Part shown: positions 9,590-17,915 of the stretch, piece by piece
Numbering within the stretch: position 1 is the first letter of the stretch
Layout: each line of letters starts with the position of its first letter
Source of the DNA: AP-15 sp963762575
GTDB lineage: Bacteria > Pseudomonadota > Alphaproteobacteria > ATCC43930 > CGMCC-115725
Reading direction: 5' to 3'
DNA: 64,000 bases
NCBI GenBank assembly: GCA_963762575.1
Contig: CAVXLL010000017.1
Span: 186,001-250,000, forward strand
Notes under the pieces: model-generated
What the model was told of the DNA's origin: nothing
Databases searched by the model: none
The model's input: the letters and a program-made list of their open reading frames with translations, nothing else
Position numbers and translations under genes: made by a program

Positions 9590-9849
9590 GGCTATGCGGC
9601 GCTGCCGAAGCAATTGCGCCGGCCAGGTTCGCGACGGCCGCTTTCCGCAAGCTTCGCCGTGTACTGCCTACCGAAATCGCAAGCTGCGCCGAAAGCCACC
9701 GGGTCCATCGCGGGAATGCTGAAAGTGAGTTTACCGCATGTCCGGCGGCTGACAAAGGCATTGCGGCGGGTCTCGGCACCTCACGAAGGAACAAAACAGG
9801 AAGCGCAGCACTCTGCATCACCCCGCTTCGCACGCGCTCCCGTCGGAGG

Positions 9850-9875
9850 AGCCCCGTCCGGTGCGGGGCTTTTTT
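9850..9875 (+). terminator. Intrinsic terminator without an obvious upstream gene
   Basis: A seven-pair stem (AGCCCCG/CGGGGCT) with a seven-base loop, followed by six T residues. It is oriented for plus-strand transcription, but the nearest plus-strand gene ends at 8295 and the genes on both sides are on the minus strand. In the minus direction no T-run follows, so it is a poor fit as the rlmB terminator. Confidence 0.75.
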
Positions 9876-9882
9876 GCCGTCC

Positions 9883-10689
9883 TCAGCCGTCCCGACAACG
9901 GGTGAGCTCGTAAAGGGCGACTGCCGCGGCGTTGGAGACATTGAGGGTCGGCTGCGTCGGGCGGGTCGGCAGCCGCGCGCGAAAATCGCAGCGCTCGCGC
10001 ACCAGGCGACGTATTCCGCCGCCCTCTGAGCCGAGCACGATCGCGACGCGCTCGCCCGCGTCGGTTTGGGTCAACGACTGGGACGCGGTCTCGTCGAGAC
10101 CGCAAATCCAGAACCCCGCTCCCTTCAAGCGGTCGAGCGCGCGGGCAAGATTGACGACGCGCACCAGCGGCACACTCTCCAGCGCGCCCGAAGCGGCTTT
10201 GGCCAGCGCTCCGGTCGTCGGCGGTGCCCCGTGTGCCGGGATGACGACAGCAAGCGCGCCGAATGCGGCTGCCGAACGCAACACCGCGCCGACGTTCTGG
10301 GGGTCGCTCAGCTGGTCGAGTACGACGATGATGCATGTTCCCGATGCCGCGCCAGTGCGCAGCACATACTCCAAGTCGGGTTCGGGAAGCGGTTCGACTT
10401 CGAGCGCGAGCCCCTGGTGAACGGCGTGGCGCGGCAGGATCGCCGCAAACCCCCTGTGATCGAGCACCGATATCGTTGCTCCGCCCCGGTCACCAGCATA
10501 TGGGCGCCAGATCGCCCGCGCCCGAGCCACCAGAGCGGCCGCCTCTTCCTCATGGCCTGCAAGGACGACGAGACGGCGCCAGCGTCGCTCGGGGTTGCCG
10601 AGGGCCGCCGCCACGGCATGCCGGCCATAGAGCACGACTTCGGCGCCGAGAGGCTTGCGGCCGGATTTCCCCATGCACATTTTCTCCAT
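9883..10689 (-). CDS. rlmB: 23S rRNA 2'-O-methyltransferase, SpoU/TrmH family
   Basis: Likely methylates the 2'-hydroxyl of G2251 in 23S rRNA with SAM. It has 268 residues. An N-terminal substrate-binding domain (EVVLYGRHAVAAAL at 17-30) precedes the SPOUT knot, with motif 1 VLDQLSDPQNVGAVLRSA (about 123-140), motif 2 IVLGSEGGGIRRL and motif 3 LNVSNAAAVALYEL. Several in-frame starts exist (10689, 10680, 10674); the family N-terminus does not decide among them. It is divergent from the two tRNA genes. Related TrmH paralogs cannot be wholly excluded. Confidence 0.88.
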   Translation of the reverse strand: MEKMCMGKSGRKPLGAEVVLYGRHAVAAALGNPERRWRRLVVLAGHEEEAAALVARARAIWRPYAGDRGGATISVLDHRGFAAILPRHAVHQGLALEVEPLPEPDLEYVLRTGAASGTCIIVVLDQLSDPQNVGAVLRSAAAFGALAVVIPAHGAPPTTGALAKAASGALESVPLVRVVNLARALDRLKGAGFWICGLDETASQSLTQTDAGERVAIVLGSEGGGIRRLVRERCDFRARLPTRPTQPTLNVSNAAAVALYELTRCRDG

Positions 10690-10770
10690 CGCTGCGAAAC
10701 GGCCGCGGACCGAACGCGCGCTGGCTTCGGACCGGCCGTGTATCGCCGGCTGTGTATCGACGGGCCCGGA

Positions 10771-10798
10771 TTGACAAAGTCAAGCCGGCATCTTATGA
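10771..10798 (+). promoter_or_regulatory. Sigma-70 type promoter for the tRNA pair
   Basis: A consensus TTGACA at 10771-10776 is followed after 16 bases by TTATGA (10793-10798), or TATGAC after 17. The start would fall near 10805, about 28 bases before the tRNA-Tyr gene. Confidence 0.65.
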
Positions 10799-10832
10799 CC
10801 CGCGATCGGCTGCGCCGGGCGGCACGCGATCC

Positions 10833-10918
10833 GGAGGGGTTGCCGAGCGGTTAAAGGCAGCAGACTGTAAATCTGCCGACGTATGTCTTCGTAGGTTCGA
10901 ATCCTACCCCCTCCACCA
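10833..10918 (+). tRNA. tRNA-Tyr (anticodon GTA)
   Basis: 86 bases including an encoded CCA. The acceptor arm GGAGGGG pairs with CCCCTCC. The anticodon stem-loop is CAGACTGTAAATCTG with GTA, the T-loop contains GTTCGAATC, and there is a long variable arm as expected for a class II tRNA. It shares a promoter with the tRNA-Gly gene 59 bases downstream. Confidence 0.97.
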
Positions 10919-10977
10919 GCCCTCCGGCATCGCGGCCAGATCGCAGCTTGGTGCAAGGACTGGGACGGGCCATTCAA

Positions 10978-11051
<74 letters not shown>

Positions 11052-11089
11052 GGCCGCCCGCTGCGACCCTGCCTATTCGAGCCGATCCG

Positions 11090-11701
11090 CTAGCTCAGCT
11101 CTGCAATCTCGGCCAACAGCGCGTCTGTGATGCGCTGGCGGCAGTAGCCGCAAATTCCGGTCAGCGATTGTTCGTGACGCTCGGCTCTGGTGGTGGTGCA
11201 AGCGTCGGTGACGAGGGTTACCAGATAGCCGAAATCGCAGGCGTCGCGGACGGCGCTCTCGACGCACTGGTCGGTCATTAGACCGGCAACCATCAGTGAT
11301 CGAACCCCCAAATTCCGCAGTACATAATCGATGTTGGTCGAGATGAAGACACTGCTCGACGTCTTGCGGAAGATCATCTCATCGTCGGCCGGCGCGATCT
11401 TGTCGAGCACCTGCGCCTCCCACGCCCCGCGCGCCACGTCGATGCCGGAGATCTTGTAGTCGAGGCTGCGGTCGCGGCCGTCGCGGGTCATGTTCTCGAT
11501 GACCGAATACATGACCTCGATGCCGCCGCTCCGGCACGCGGACTGCAACCGTCTGATATTGGGCAGCATAATCTCGTGCAAACTCTGACGGAAATATTCG
11601 GTTTTCCCGACCTCGGCCCCGACGCAGTAGTTCTGCACATCGATGATCAGCAAGGCCGCGTGCGCCGGGTCGATCGGCACCTCGCGGCTCGGCGAGCTCA
11701 T
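11090..11701 (-). CDS. Isochorismatase-fold cysteine hydrolase
   Basis: 203-residue cytoplasmic amidohydrolase. The catalytic triad of the family is visible: Asp in LLIIDVQ, Lys in IFRKTSSSVF and Cys in LMTDQCVESAVRDACD. The substrate is not determinable; relatives act on nicotinamide, N-carbamoyl amides and ureido compounds. The ATG at 11701 overlaps the stop of the upstream amidohydrolase gene (ATGA), placing it third in a GS-like/N-formylglutamate amidohydrolase/cysteine hydrolase operon, so a step in amide nitrogen release is the likely role. Confidence 0.85.
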   Translation of the reverse strand: MSSPSREVPIDPAHAALLIIDVQNYCVGAEVGKTEYFRQSLHEIMLPNIRRLQSACRSGGIEVMYSVIENMTRDGRDRSLDYKISGIDVARGAWEAQVLDKIAPADDEMIFRKTSSSVFISTNIDYVLRNLGVRSLMVAGLMTDQCVESAVRDACDFGYLVTLVTDACTTTRAERHEQSLTGICGYCRQRITDALLAEIAELS

Positions 11702-12474
11702 CGGCGCCGGATTTCGGCGTAGGCGGCAGGTAAGAGGCGGGCCAGACGCTCGGCCCATTTCCTCTGGCCCGCCGGGTCCGTGATCAAATCCTGGCGAATC
11801 TCGATCTCGACATGCGGCAGGCCGCGCCGCTCGCCATGCACCGGGACGGTGAAGTCGGTCAGGTCGCTGACCCGGTATGGTTCGTTTTCGCCGACCATCA
11901 GGTCCCCTTCGGCGCGCAACAGCTCTGCCAAAGCATGCGCCAGCCGCGGGTCACGGTTGAACAACACCGCCACATGCCATGGCCGCGAGACGCCTTTGAA
12001 GACCGGCGTAAAGCTGTGCAATGCCACCAGCGCCGAGCCACGACCCGCCGCCGCACGGCGGTCCAGGGCCGCCGCTATCGCATTGTGATAGGGGCGGAAG
12101 ATCGCGTCCGCCCGGGCCGCCCGTGCAGCCTCGTCGAGACCGTGATTGCCGGGAATTTCCGTGTCTTCGCTGATCTCCGGGATCGAGCTCGGGACCTTGG
12201 GGTCGCGGTTGCAGTCGATCACCAGGCGCGAATAGGTTTGCAGGATCACCGCCGCATCCAACAGCCGCGAAAGCTCCCGCCCGACGGGGCCGATGCCGAT
12301 ATCCCATGCAATGTGCCGCAGAGTCTCGGCCTCCGGCAGCCCGAGCCTGCCGAGCCGGCGGGGGAAGGCGCGCCCCGCATGCTCGCAGGTGAGAAAGAAA
12401 ACCGAATCCCCCGACTTGTTCGCGAGCGTAACCGGATCGGGTTCGTCGGGGTCGAGCAGCGCTGCCTTGGTCAT
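11698..12474 (-). CDS. N-formylglutamate amidohydrolase family protein
   Basis: 258 residues. It has the family landmarks FLTCEHAGRAFP, HIAWDIGIG, RLVIDCNRDP, ALHSFTPVFKG and LPHVEIEIRQDLI, which hold the zinc-binding histidines and catalytic acids of this fold. The classical reaction is hydrolysis of N-formyl-L-glutamate to formate and glutamate, the last step of one histidine route. No other hut genes are near, and the neighbour is a glutamine-synthetase-like ligase, so a gamma-glutamyl or other N-acyl substrate is also possible. It starts directly after the stop of that ligase gene and overlaps the next gene by four bases. Confidence 0.85.
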   Translation of the reverse strand: MTKAALLDPDEPDPVTLANKSGDSVFFLTCEHAGRAFPRRLGRLGLPEAETLRHIAWDIGIGPVGRELSRLLDAAVILQTYSRLVIDCNRDPKVPSSIPEISEDTEIPGNHGLDEAARAARADAIFRPYHNAIAAALDRRAAAGRGSALVALHSFTPVFKGVSRPWHVAVLFNRDPRLAHALAELLRAEGDLMVGENEPYRVSDLTDFTVPVHGERRGLPHVEIEIRQDLITDPAGQRKWAERLARLLPAAYAEIRRR

Positions 12475-13746
12475 TCAATAGACCTCTGCGTAGCGGGCGC
12501 AGAGCTCCGCTGGCGACAGCCCGGCGACCTTCTCCGCTTCGACGCGCTTGAACCTGATATAGGCGTCGAAATGGGTCGGGCCGAACCAGTCGGCCGCCGT
12601 CTCGTTGGCGACGAGCCGGTCGAGCGCCTCGGGAAGGGAGTGGGGCAGATGCTCGGGCGGGCCGGAAGTCGGCAGCTGCAGCCAGCGGCGGATGCCGTCG
12701 ACCCCGGCGAAGATCACGGCCCCGAGGGAAAGGTAGGGGCTGGCTGCGGCGTCGGTGGCGCGGAACTCGACGTGGAACTGGCGTGCCATCTCGGTCGGGG
12801 TCGCGGCCGCGAAGGTCGGACAGATGCGCAGGGTGGCGCCGCGGTCCTGGCATACCAGATCGATCGCAGTCGGCGCCCACGCATTAGGGACAAGCCGAAG
12901 ATAGGAAACCGGCGAGGGCGCGGTGATCGCGCAGATCGCGGGCATGTGGTGCAAGACGCCGGCAAAGAAGTGCTGCGCCGGCTTGCTCAGCTCCATCGGC
13001 TCGCCGGGAGCGTGGGTCGCCGGCCCGCCCTCAGCGTCCACCAGGCTCATATGGATGTGCACGCCGTTGCCGACGAGATCGGGGTCGGGCTTTGGCGAGA
13101 AGATCACGCGATGACCCAGGCGATGGGCCGTGGCACGCGCCATCTCGCGGGTGACGACCGCGTGGTCGGCGGCGGTCAGCGCGGGTTGCGGCATGACCGT
13201 CACCTCGAACTGGCGCGGGCCGTACTCGGCGAGAAATGTGTCGGGCACCACCCCCGCGGCGCGCAAAGCAGCAGTGAAGATCTCGCCCAAGCCGTCCTGC
13301 CGCCGAAAGGCGCCGAGCGCGTAGGCGTCGCCGGGTCTCTCGGATACGCCGGTGTAGAGGAATTCCTGCTCGAAAGCCGCCACGAGTCGCAGGCTCGCCA
13401 CGTCGTCGAGCTGCTTGACGGCGCGGCGCAGGAAATCCCGCGGGCAGCATTCCCAAGGGCTCCCGTCGGTATTGCAGATGTCGCCCAAAAAGAAATGCTC
13501 GATCGCCGACCCGTCGGCGAAATCGACCCTTACCTCGGCCGCGGGATCGGGCACGATCATGAAATCCCCAGCGGTGCCGAAAGGGGTGTCCCAGATCGGC
13601 CCAAACGGCGACATCATCAGATTGCTGCCAGTCCAGCCGACGCCTTTCTTCAACCGCGTCGGCAGCTCGCGCGCCGGAAAGCCCTTGCCGCGCGCCAGCC
13701 CCGAGATGTCACAAGTCGCGACAAAAACGAGCTCCTCCCGGATCAT
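12475..13746 (-). CDS. Glutamine synthetase family protein (gamma-glutamyl ligase type)
   Basis: 423 residues, first gene of a three-gene operon. Family motifs are visible: an N-terminal beta-grasp region (DISGLARGKGFP), metal ligands in AAFEQEFLYTG and QFEVTV, the catalytic loop GNGVHIHMSLVD, and SYLRLVPNAWAP. Its length and the absence of GlnA-type flanking genes suggest one of the type III/PuuA-like paralogs that join glutamate to amines rather than the main ammonia-assimilating enzyme. The immediate downstream N-formylglutamate amidohydrolase and cysteine hydrolase support a peripheral amine or amide pathway. Its substrate is unknown. Confidence 0.85.
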   Translation of the reverse strand: MIREELVFVATCDISGLARGKGFPARELPTRLKKGVGWTGSNLMMSPFGPIWDTPFGTAGDFMIVPDPAAEVRVDFADGSAIEHFFLGDICNTDGSPWECCPRDFLRRAVKQLDDVASLRLVAAFEQEFLYTGVSERPGDAYALGAFRRQDGLGEIFTAALRAAGVVPDTFLAEYGPRQFEVTVMPQPALTAADHAVVTREMARATAHRLGHRVIFSPKPDPDLVGNGVHIHMSLVDAEGGPATHAPGEPMELSKPAQHFFAGVLHHMPAICAITAPSPVSYLRLVPNAWAPTAIDLVCQDRGATLRICPTFAAATPTEMARQFHVEFRATDAAASPYLSLGAVIFAGVDGIRRWLQLPTSGPPEHLPHSLPEALDRLVANETAADWFGPTHFDAYIRFKRVEAEKVAGLSPAELCARYAEVY

Positions 13747-13795
13747 GCCACGCCTCTCTCCGTCTCCGCCCGCTTGCGGGGAGTCAGATTGCTCG

Positions 13796-13864
13796 TCACT
13801 CGACCCGCTCCTCGGCGATGTTGATGCCGTAATCGGTCGGGAAATAGAAGACGCCTACCCGCAT
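13796..13864 (-). pseudogene. N-terminal remnant of an LLM-class flavin oxidoreductase
   Basis: A 22-codon frame reading MRVGVFYFPTDYGINIAE then a short tail and stop. The first 18 residues match the typical N-terminus of F420/FMN-dependent luciferase-like monooxygenases. A good ribosome site (GGAGAGGA) precedes the ATG, so the expression signals survive while the rest of the gene is gone. The break lies next to a fragment of the GC-rich hairpin repeat at about 13757-13782, which may have mediated the deletion. Confidence 0.6.
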
Positions 13865-13936
13865 GATTCCTCTCCGGGTCCGGTGGATGTCGGCTAGGAT
13901 GACATAGTTACGAAAATCCGACCATGGAGGAGAGCC

Positions 13937-14781
13937 ATGCCCCTCGCGACCATCCGCGGCGTCGACATCAATTACGAAGTGCTGGCGAGCGCGGGCCATG
14001 GGTGGCATTGCAGCCCGGCGGCAGGCGCGCCCTCGCAGGGGTCAAATCGCTCGGCGAGAAGCTCGCCGAAGCCGGATGCCGGGTGCTCGTCTATGACCGG
14101 CGCAATTGCGGGGCCTCCGGCGTGTCGTTCGATAGCGGAAATTCCGAAAACGAGATTTGGGCCGAGGATCTGCGCGCTCTGCTGTCGCAACTCGACGCGC
14201 TTCCTGCCTATATCGGCGGCAGCTCGTCGGGCTGCCGCCTGGCATTGTTGATGGCGCTGCGCCATCCGGCAGATGTGCGCGGCCTTTTGCTGTGGCGGGT
14301 GACGGGCGGCGCCTATGCGGCCCAGCGCCTGGTGGAAAATTACTACACCCAGTTCATCCACGCGGCGCAGCAGGGCGGCATGGATGCGGTGTGCCGCACC
14401 GAGCATTTCAGCGAGGTGACTGCCAGCAACCCGGCAAACCGCGCGCGACTGACGGCGCTCGACCCGCAGCGCTTCATCGGCATCATGGAAAAGTGGCGGC
14501 GCGCCTTCAACGAAGGGGCGCATTACCCCGTGATCGGGCTGAGCCCCTCCGAGCTGCGCTCGGTGACGGTGCCGGCCTGCATTATCCCCGGCAACGATCG
14601 GGTTCACCCGCGCGAGCCAGGTCAGGCGGCGCATCGGCTGATGCCGAACAGCGAATATCACGAGGTGCTGACCGAAGACCGCCCCGACCTAGATGTGGCG
14701 CTCGAGGAGTGGAACGCGAAGGAGGGTCTGTTGGCGGCCATCTTCGTCGATTTCCTGCGGCGGGCCGAGCGCCGCGGCTGA
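13937..14781 (+). CDS. Alpha/beta hydrolase, frameshifted near the 5' end
   Basis: About 281 residues once one base is restored. The ATG at 13937 reads MPLATIRGVDINYEVL; near 13984 a GG that should be GGG shifts the frame, after which the body continues as ERGPWVALQPGGRR, VLVYDRRNCGASG, the nucleophile elbow GGSSSGCR (Ser before Gly-Cys), and VPACIIPGNDRVHP with the acid and a late histidine. The fold is that of soluble esterases and C-C hydrolases; the substrate is unknown. A GGAGGAGAG ribosome site precedes the start. The single homopolymer change suggests a sequence error rather than decay. Confidence 0.7.
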
Positions 14782-14819
14782 AAACCGAGGTTTACTGCGG
14801 ACTTGCCGTAGCGCGCGGC

Positions 14820-15599
14820 CTAAGGCCGCCGACGGCGCCGTCGGTCCCGATCAGGTCGCGCAATCGCAGAGAACCGTGGATCGTTGTTGAAGTCGTCTCG
14901 GCTAAACTCAAGAGATAACCTTGGATTTTCGCACCAAGCCCGCACCGAAAGCGGCCCGGGAAAGACATGCCAAGTCTGCTCATTCTTGGGGCGATGATCG
15001 GAAAAGGCCCGAGGGGAGAGCACCGCACAATTCGAACTCCCATCGGGATCTCTCACCAATTCATAGCGAATCATTTCAACGCCCGCTGTTCGGGCCGCAT
15101 CGGCTAATGCTTGGCACGGGACATAGTTTGTCGGGTGAGTCCACAAATCCACGTCCCGATCCAAGGGTGGAGAAGTCAAATCGATAAGCCGTTTCGAAGC
15201 GCAACCAACCCTAAAGACGGTATGCTCGACTGGTGCGGACGGAAGGATCGAGTCTGGCAATTCAATAAAAAAGAGGAGCCTGTAAAACGCGATCTCTGCA
15301 ACGGCGGCCTCTATCTTTTCTGACCCATAAAAAACCCCCTCTCTCTGGCCGGGTCTGCGAAACCGCGAGCCGACGGGATATGGCGCATATCGAAACGGCG
15401 TATAAATCAGATAATGAAAGCCGGTGCACTCTTCGGGTACTGACGGCTTGCTGCGATTTAGAATATCTTCCAGAAGGGACTGCTCCCCAAGAGTGTCAGT
15501 AAGGCGCATCGTAGAAGCTTTGTACTGGGTTTCTACAGCACGCCAGATGTCAAGCCTACGGGTGCGCAGCTCAGAGCGGAGCGCGTCGGAAGTCCACAT
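14820..15599 (-). CDS. RES-domain toxin
   Basis: 259-residue protein with the RES domain, whose known members are NAD+-depleting toxins. The conserved Arg and Glu are in SRFRRPGQREGVFYGSEKIEAAVAE, and a later Ser in the DPDGSSNCAVL segment fits the third named residue. It begins inside the 3' end of the Xre gene (29-base overlap), the classical antitoxin-first order. The base composition is visibly less GC-rich than flanking genes, consistent with transfer. The Arg-rich C-terminus (DRDRRRRRRP) is unusual. Confidence 0.85.
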   Translation of the reverse strand: MWTSDALRSELRTRRLDIWRAVETQYKASTMRLTDTLGEQSLLEDILNRSKPSVPEECTGFHYLIYTPFRYAPYPVGSRFRRPGQREGVFYGSEKIEAAVAEIAFYRLLFFIELPDSILPSAPVEHTVFRVGCASKRLIDLTSPPLDRDVDLWTHPTNYVPCQALADAARTAGVEMIRYELVRDPDGSSNCAVLSPRAFSDHRPKNEQTWHVFPGPLSVRAWCENPRLSLEFSRDDFNNDPRFSAIARPDRDRRRRRRP

Positions 15600-15972
15600 A
15601 TTGTAGGACTGTCATGAGTCCGGTCACAGTCTTGATCAGCTCAATCGGTTTCGCGTTTAAGACTGTGTTATGACCCTGTATCCAGGAATGGGATGCCGCG
15701 TCGTCACTACCCGTGATGGCGTCCAGGCTGCGAAACAATCTGACGAATAGCTGAGCCAACTCAAACGGCTTGGTATCTGGCGAGAGAAGATATTCTCCCC
15801 TCCTCATCCGAGACACCGATGCGGTCGACAAACCGAGGATCTTGGCTAAGCTCCTGTCCGGTATATCAAGGAATTCCGCTGCCCGAACAGCAGCTTTGCT
15901 CAAAACCGCGCCTTCTCTAGCGGAGTCTGAGGTATCAAGGACCCGAAGATGGTTGGCCCTGTCGTTTCGCAT
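15571..15972 (-). CDS. Xre/MbcA/ParS-type antitoxin
   Basis: About 133 residues from the ATG at 15972. A helix-turn-helix is visible in LDIPDRSLAKILGLSTASVSRMRRGEYLL, followed by the C-terminal segment (LAQLFVRLFRSLDAI, then WIQGHNTVLNAKPIELI) found in antitoxins paired with RES toxins, where the C-terminal part blocks the toxin active site. A GTG at 16032 would add 20 residues, but an inverted repeat and a promoter-like pair fall inside that extension, so I prefer the ATG. The toxin gene overlaps its end. Confidence 0.83.
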   Translation of the reverse strand: MRNDRANHLRVLDTSDSAREGAVLSKAAVRAAEFLDIPDRSLAKILGLSTASVSRMRRGEYLLSPDTKPFELAQLFVRLFRSLDAITGSDDAASHSWIQGHNTVLNAKPIELIKTVTGLMTVLQYVDFRRAPL

Positions 15973-15976
15973 TTCC

Positions 15977-15990
15977 GTTTCCAAGGAAAC
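15977..15990. promoter_or_regulatory. Inverted-repeat operator of the toxin-antitoxin operon
   Basis: GTTTCC-AA-GGAAAC, two perfect 6-base half sites with a 2-base spacer, five bases upstream of the antitoxin ATG. A further GGAAAC half site lies at 16013-16018, and a weak promoter on the minus strand (TTGACC at 16045-16040, GATACG at 16023-16018) overlaps the set. This fits autoregulation by the Xre protein; the assignment is inferred. Confidence 0.5.
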
Positions 15991-16224
15991 TTTTTTGCCT
16001 GTATTGATCCTCGGAAACGTATCGCCTAACACCGGTTCCGGTCAACCCGGATTTTGCTGAGCGTAATACCTCTTTATCACGAGTATAACCCAACCTCGGT
16101 CAGATCAGGGTCCCGGGAGCCGCAAACATTTGTCCAAATACGCGTTGGACTCTGCGCGGGATTAGCAGCGCTTACCGTCGGCTACTCGACGCCGTGATCG
16201 TCGGATCGGAATGAGAAGGAAAAC

Positions 16225-17371
16225 ATGGGACCACTCGTCGGAATCAAGGTCGTGGAACTCACCGGCATCGGGCCCGGGCCGATGTGCGCGATGCTGCTCG
16301 CCGATCTGGGCGCGACGGTATTGCGCATCGACCGGCCGGAGCCGAGCGACCTCGGGCTGCATGCGTGAGCTGCGCTATGACCTCTTGCTGCGCGGCCGCC
16401 GGGCCCTGGCGCTCGACCTGAAGCGCCCGGACGGAAAGGCTCTTGCCTTGCGCCTGGTCGAACGCGCCGACGCGCTGATCGAGGGGTTCCGCCCCGGCGT
16501 CACCGAGCGGCTCGGCCTTGGCCCCGATGACTGCCTCGCGCTCAACCCGCGGCTCGTCTATGGCCGGGTGACCGGCTGGGGGCAGGACGGGCCGCTGGCG
16601 CACGCGGCCGGACACGACATCAACTACATCTCGCTGGCCGGCGCGTTGCATGCATTCGGGCGACGCGGGCAGCCGCCGACCCCGCCCTTGAACCTGATCG
16701 GCGATTTCGCGGGCGGCGCACTCTATCTGGCTTTCGGGATCGTCTGCGGCATCCTCGAGGCGCAGCGCTCGGGGCGGGGACAGGTCGTCGACGCCGCGAT
16801 GGTCGACGGCGCCGCCTCGCTGATGACGGCGTTCCACGGCATGATCGCCGCCGGGCTCGCGACGCACGAACGCGGCACCAACCACCTCGACACCGGCTCG
16901 CATTTCTACAATGTCTATGAATGCGCCGACGGGCGGTGGATCTCGATCGCGCCGATCGAGGGCAAATTCTACGCCGAATTGTTGCGCCGCCTCGACATCG
17001 ATCCGGCGACGTTGCCGCCGCAAATGGACCGCGCGCATTGGCCCGAGGCGCAGGCTCGGCTGGCGGCGCTGTTCAAGACCCGGACGCGCGAGGAATGGTG
17101 CGATCTGCTCGAAGGCACCGACGCCTGCTTTGCCCCGGTGCTGACCACGGACGAGGCGCCGCGCCACCCGCACAACGCCGCGCGCCAAACCTATGTCGAG
17201 ATCGACGGGATCGCGCAGCCGGCGCCGGCGCCGCGGTTCAGCCGCACGGTTCCCGATCTGCCGATCCCGCCCCAGCCGCCGAGCCGTGGCGAAGAAGCCG
17301 AAGCCGCCCTCGCCGCCTGGCTCGAACCGGCCGAGATCGCGGCGCTGCGCGCCGCCGGCACCCTCGGCTGA
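16225..17371 (+). CDS. Alpha-methylacyl-CoA racemase-like CoA transferase, frameshifted
   Basis: Family III CoA-transferase/racemase, about 381 residues after correction. The N-terminus from the ATG at 16225 (GAAGGAAAA ribosome site) reads LVGIKVVELTGIGPGPMCAMLL. It reaches a stop at 16366-16368 in that frame; a one-base change around 16358-16365 joins it to RYDLLLRGRRALALDLKRPDG and the rest. Racemase-type active-site landmarks are present: GHDINYISLAGAL (His), NLIGDFAGG (Asp) and APIEGKFYAELL (Glu). This favours 2-methylacyl-CoA racemisation over CoA transfer. It converges on the cupin gene 14 bases away. Confidence 0.75.
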
Positions 17372-17385
17372 ACCGACCGCCGCCG

Positions 17386-17802
17386 TCAGGCGGTGGCGGG
17401 GTCCATCTTGTAATCGCTGTCGCTGACGTGCTCGGCCCAGGCCGTGCCTTGACCTTGCTCGCCATTTTCCGACATTGCCAGATGGCTGAACAGGCGGTCG
17501 GGGGCGGCGCCGTGCCAGTGCATCGTGTCGGGCGGGATCATCACGGTGTCGCCGGGATAGATCGCCTGCGGCCGCGACCCTTTGCCGATACAGATGCGGC
17601 CGACGCCGGAGAGGCAATAGAGCGTCTGCCCGACCGGATGGGAGTGCCACCCGGTGCGCGCACCCGGAGTGAACGAGACGACAGTGGCCCGCATGCGCGA
17701 GGGCGCCTGACCGACCAGCACCTCGTCCTGAAACACCTCGCCGGTGAAGTTTTCGGCCGCGCCGCGCCTCGTGGCCCGCGCCGATGCCCGCACAACCGTC
17801 AT
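17386..17802 (-). CDS. Single-domain cupin protein
   Basis: 138-residue small beta-barrel. The two cupin motifs are clear: GARTGWHSHPVGQTLYCLSG (metal-binding His-x-His and downstream residues) and PGDTVMIPPDTMHWHG. This form is common in bacterial cupins related to hydroxynitrile-lyase-like and quercetinase-like proteins, often binding Mn or Fe. No catalytic assignment is possible. It is a stand-alone gene on the minus strand, divergent from the glutaredoxin-DinB gene with a gap of 113 bases. Confidence 0.82.
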   Translation of the reverse strand: MTVVRASARATRRGAAENFTGEVFQDEVLVGQAPSRMRATVVSFTPGARTGWHSHPVGQTLYCLSGVGRICIGKGSRPQAIYPGDTVMIPPDTMHWHGAAPDRLFSHLAMSENGEQGQGTAWAEHVSDSDYKMDPATA

Positions 17803-17915
17803 GGCTACCTCCGTTTTGAGTCGAGAAATTCAGCCGGAGAATAGGCCCGGCATCCCCCGGGTTGCAAAGCCCGAAATCGCGCCTTAGTCTCCTTGGCAAT
17901 AGCCCGAGAGGAAAG

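Noticed and set aside
9494..9913. 139-codon plus-strand frame ending near the orphan terminator
   Set aside because: Runs through the start of the minus-strand membrane-protein gene, and the translation looks like non-coding GC-rich sequence.
11812..13824. 670-codon plus-strand open frame
   Set aside because: Antisense to the GS-like and amidohydrolase genes, which both show clear family motifs on the other strand.
16366..16368. In-frame TGA in the CoA-transferase gene as a second Sec codon
   Set aside because: The sequence after the TGA in the same frame is not family-like; homology resumes in another frame, so this is an indel and not a recoded codon.
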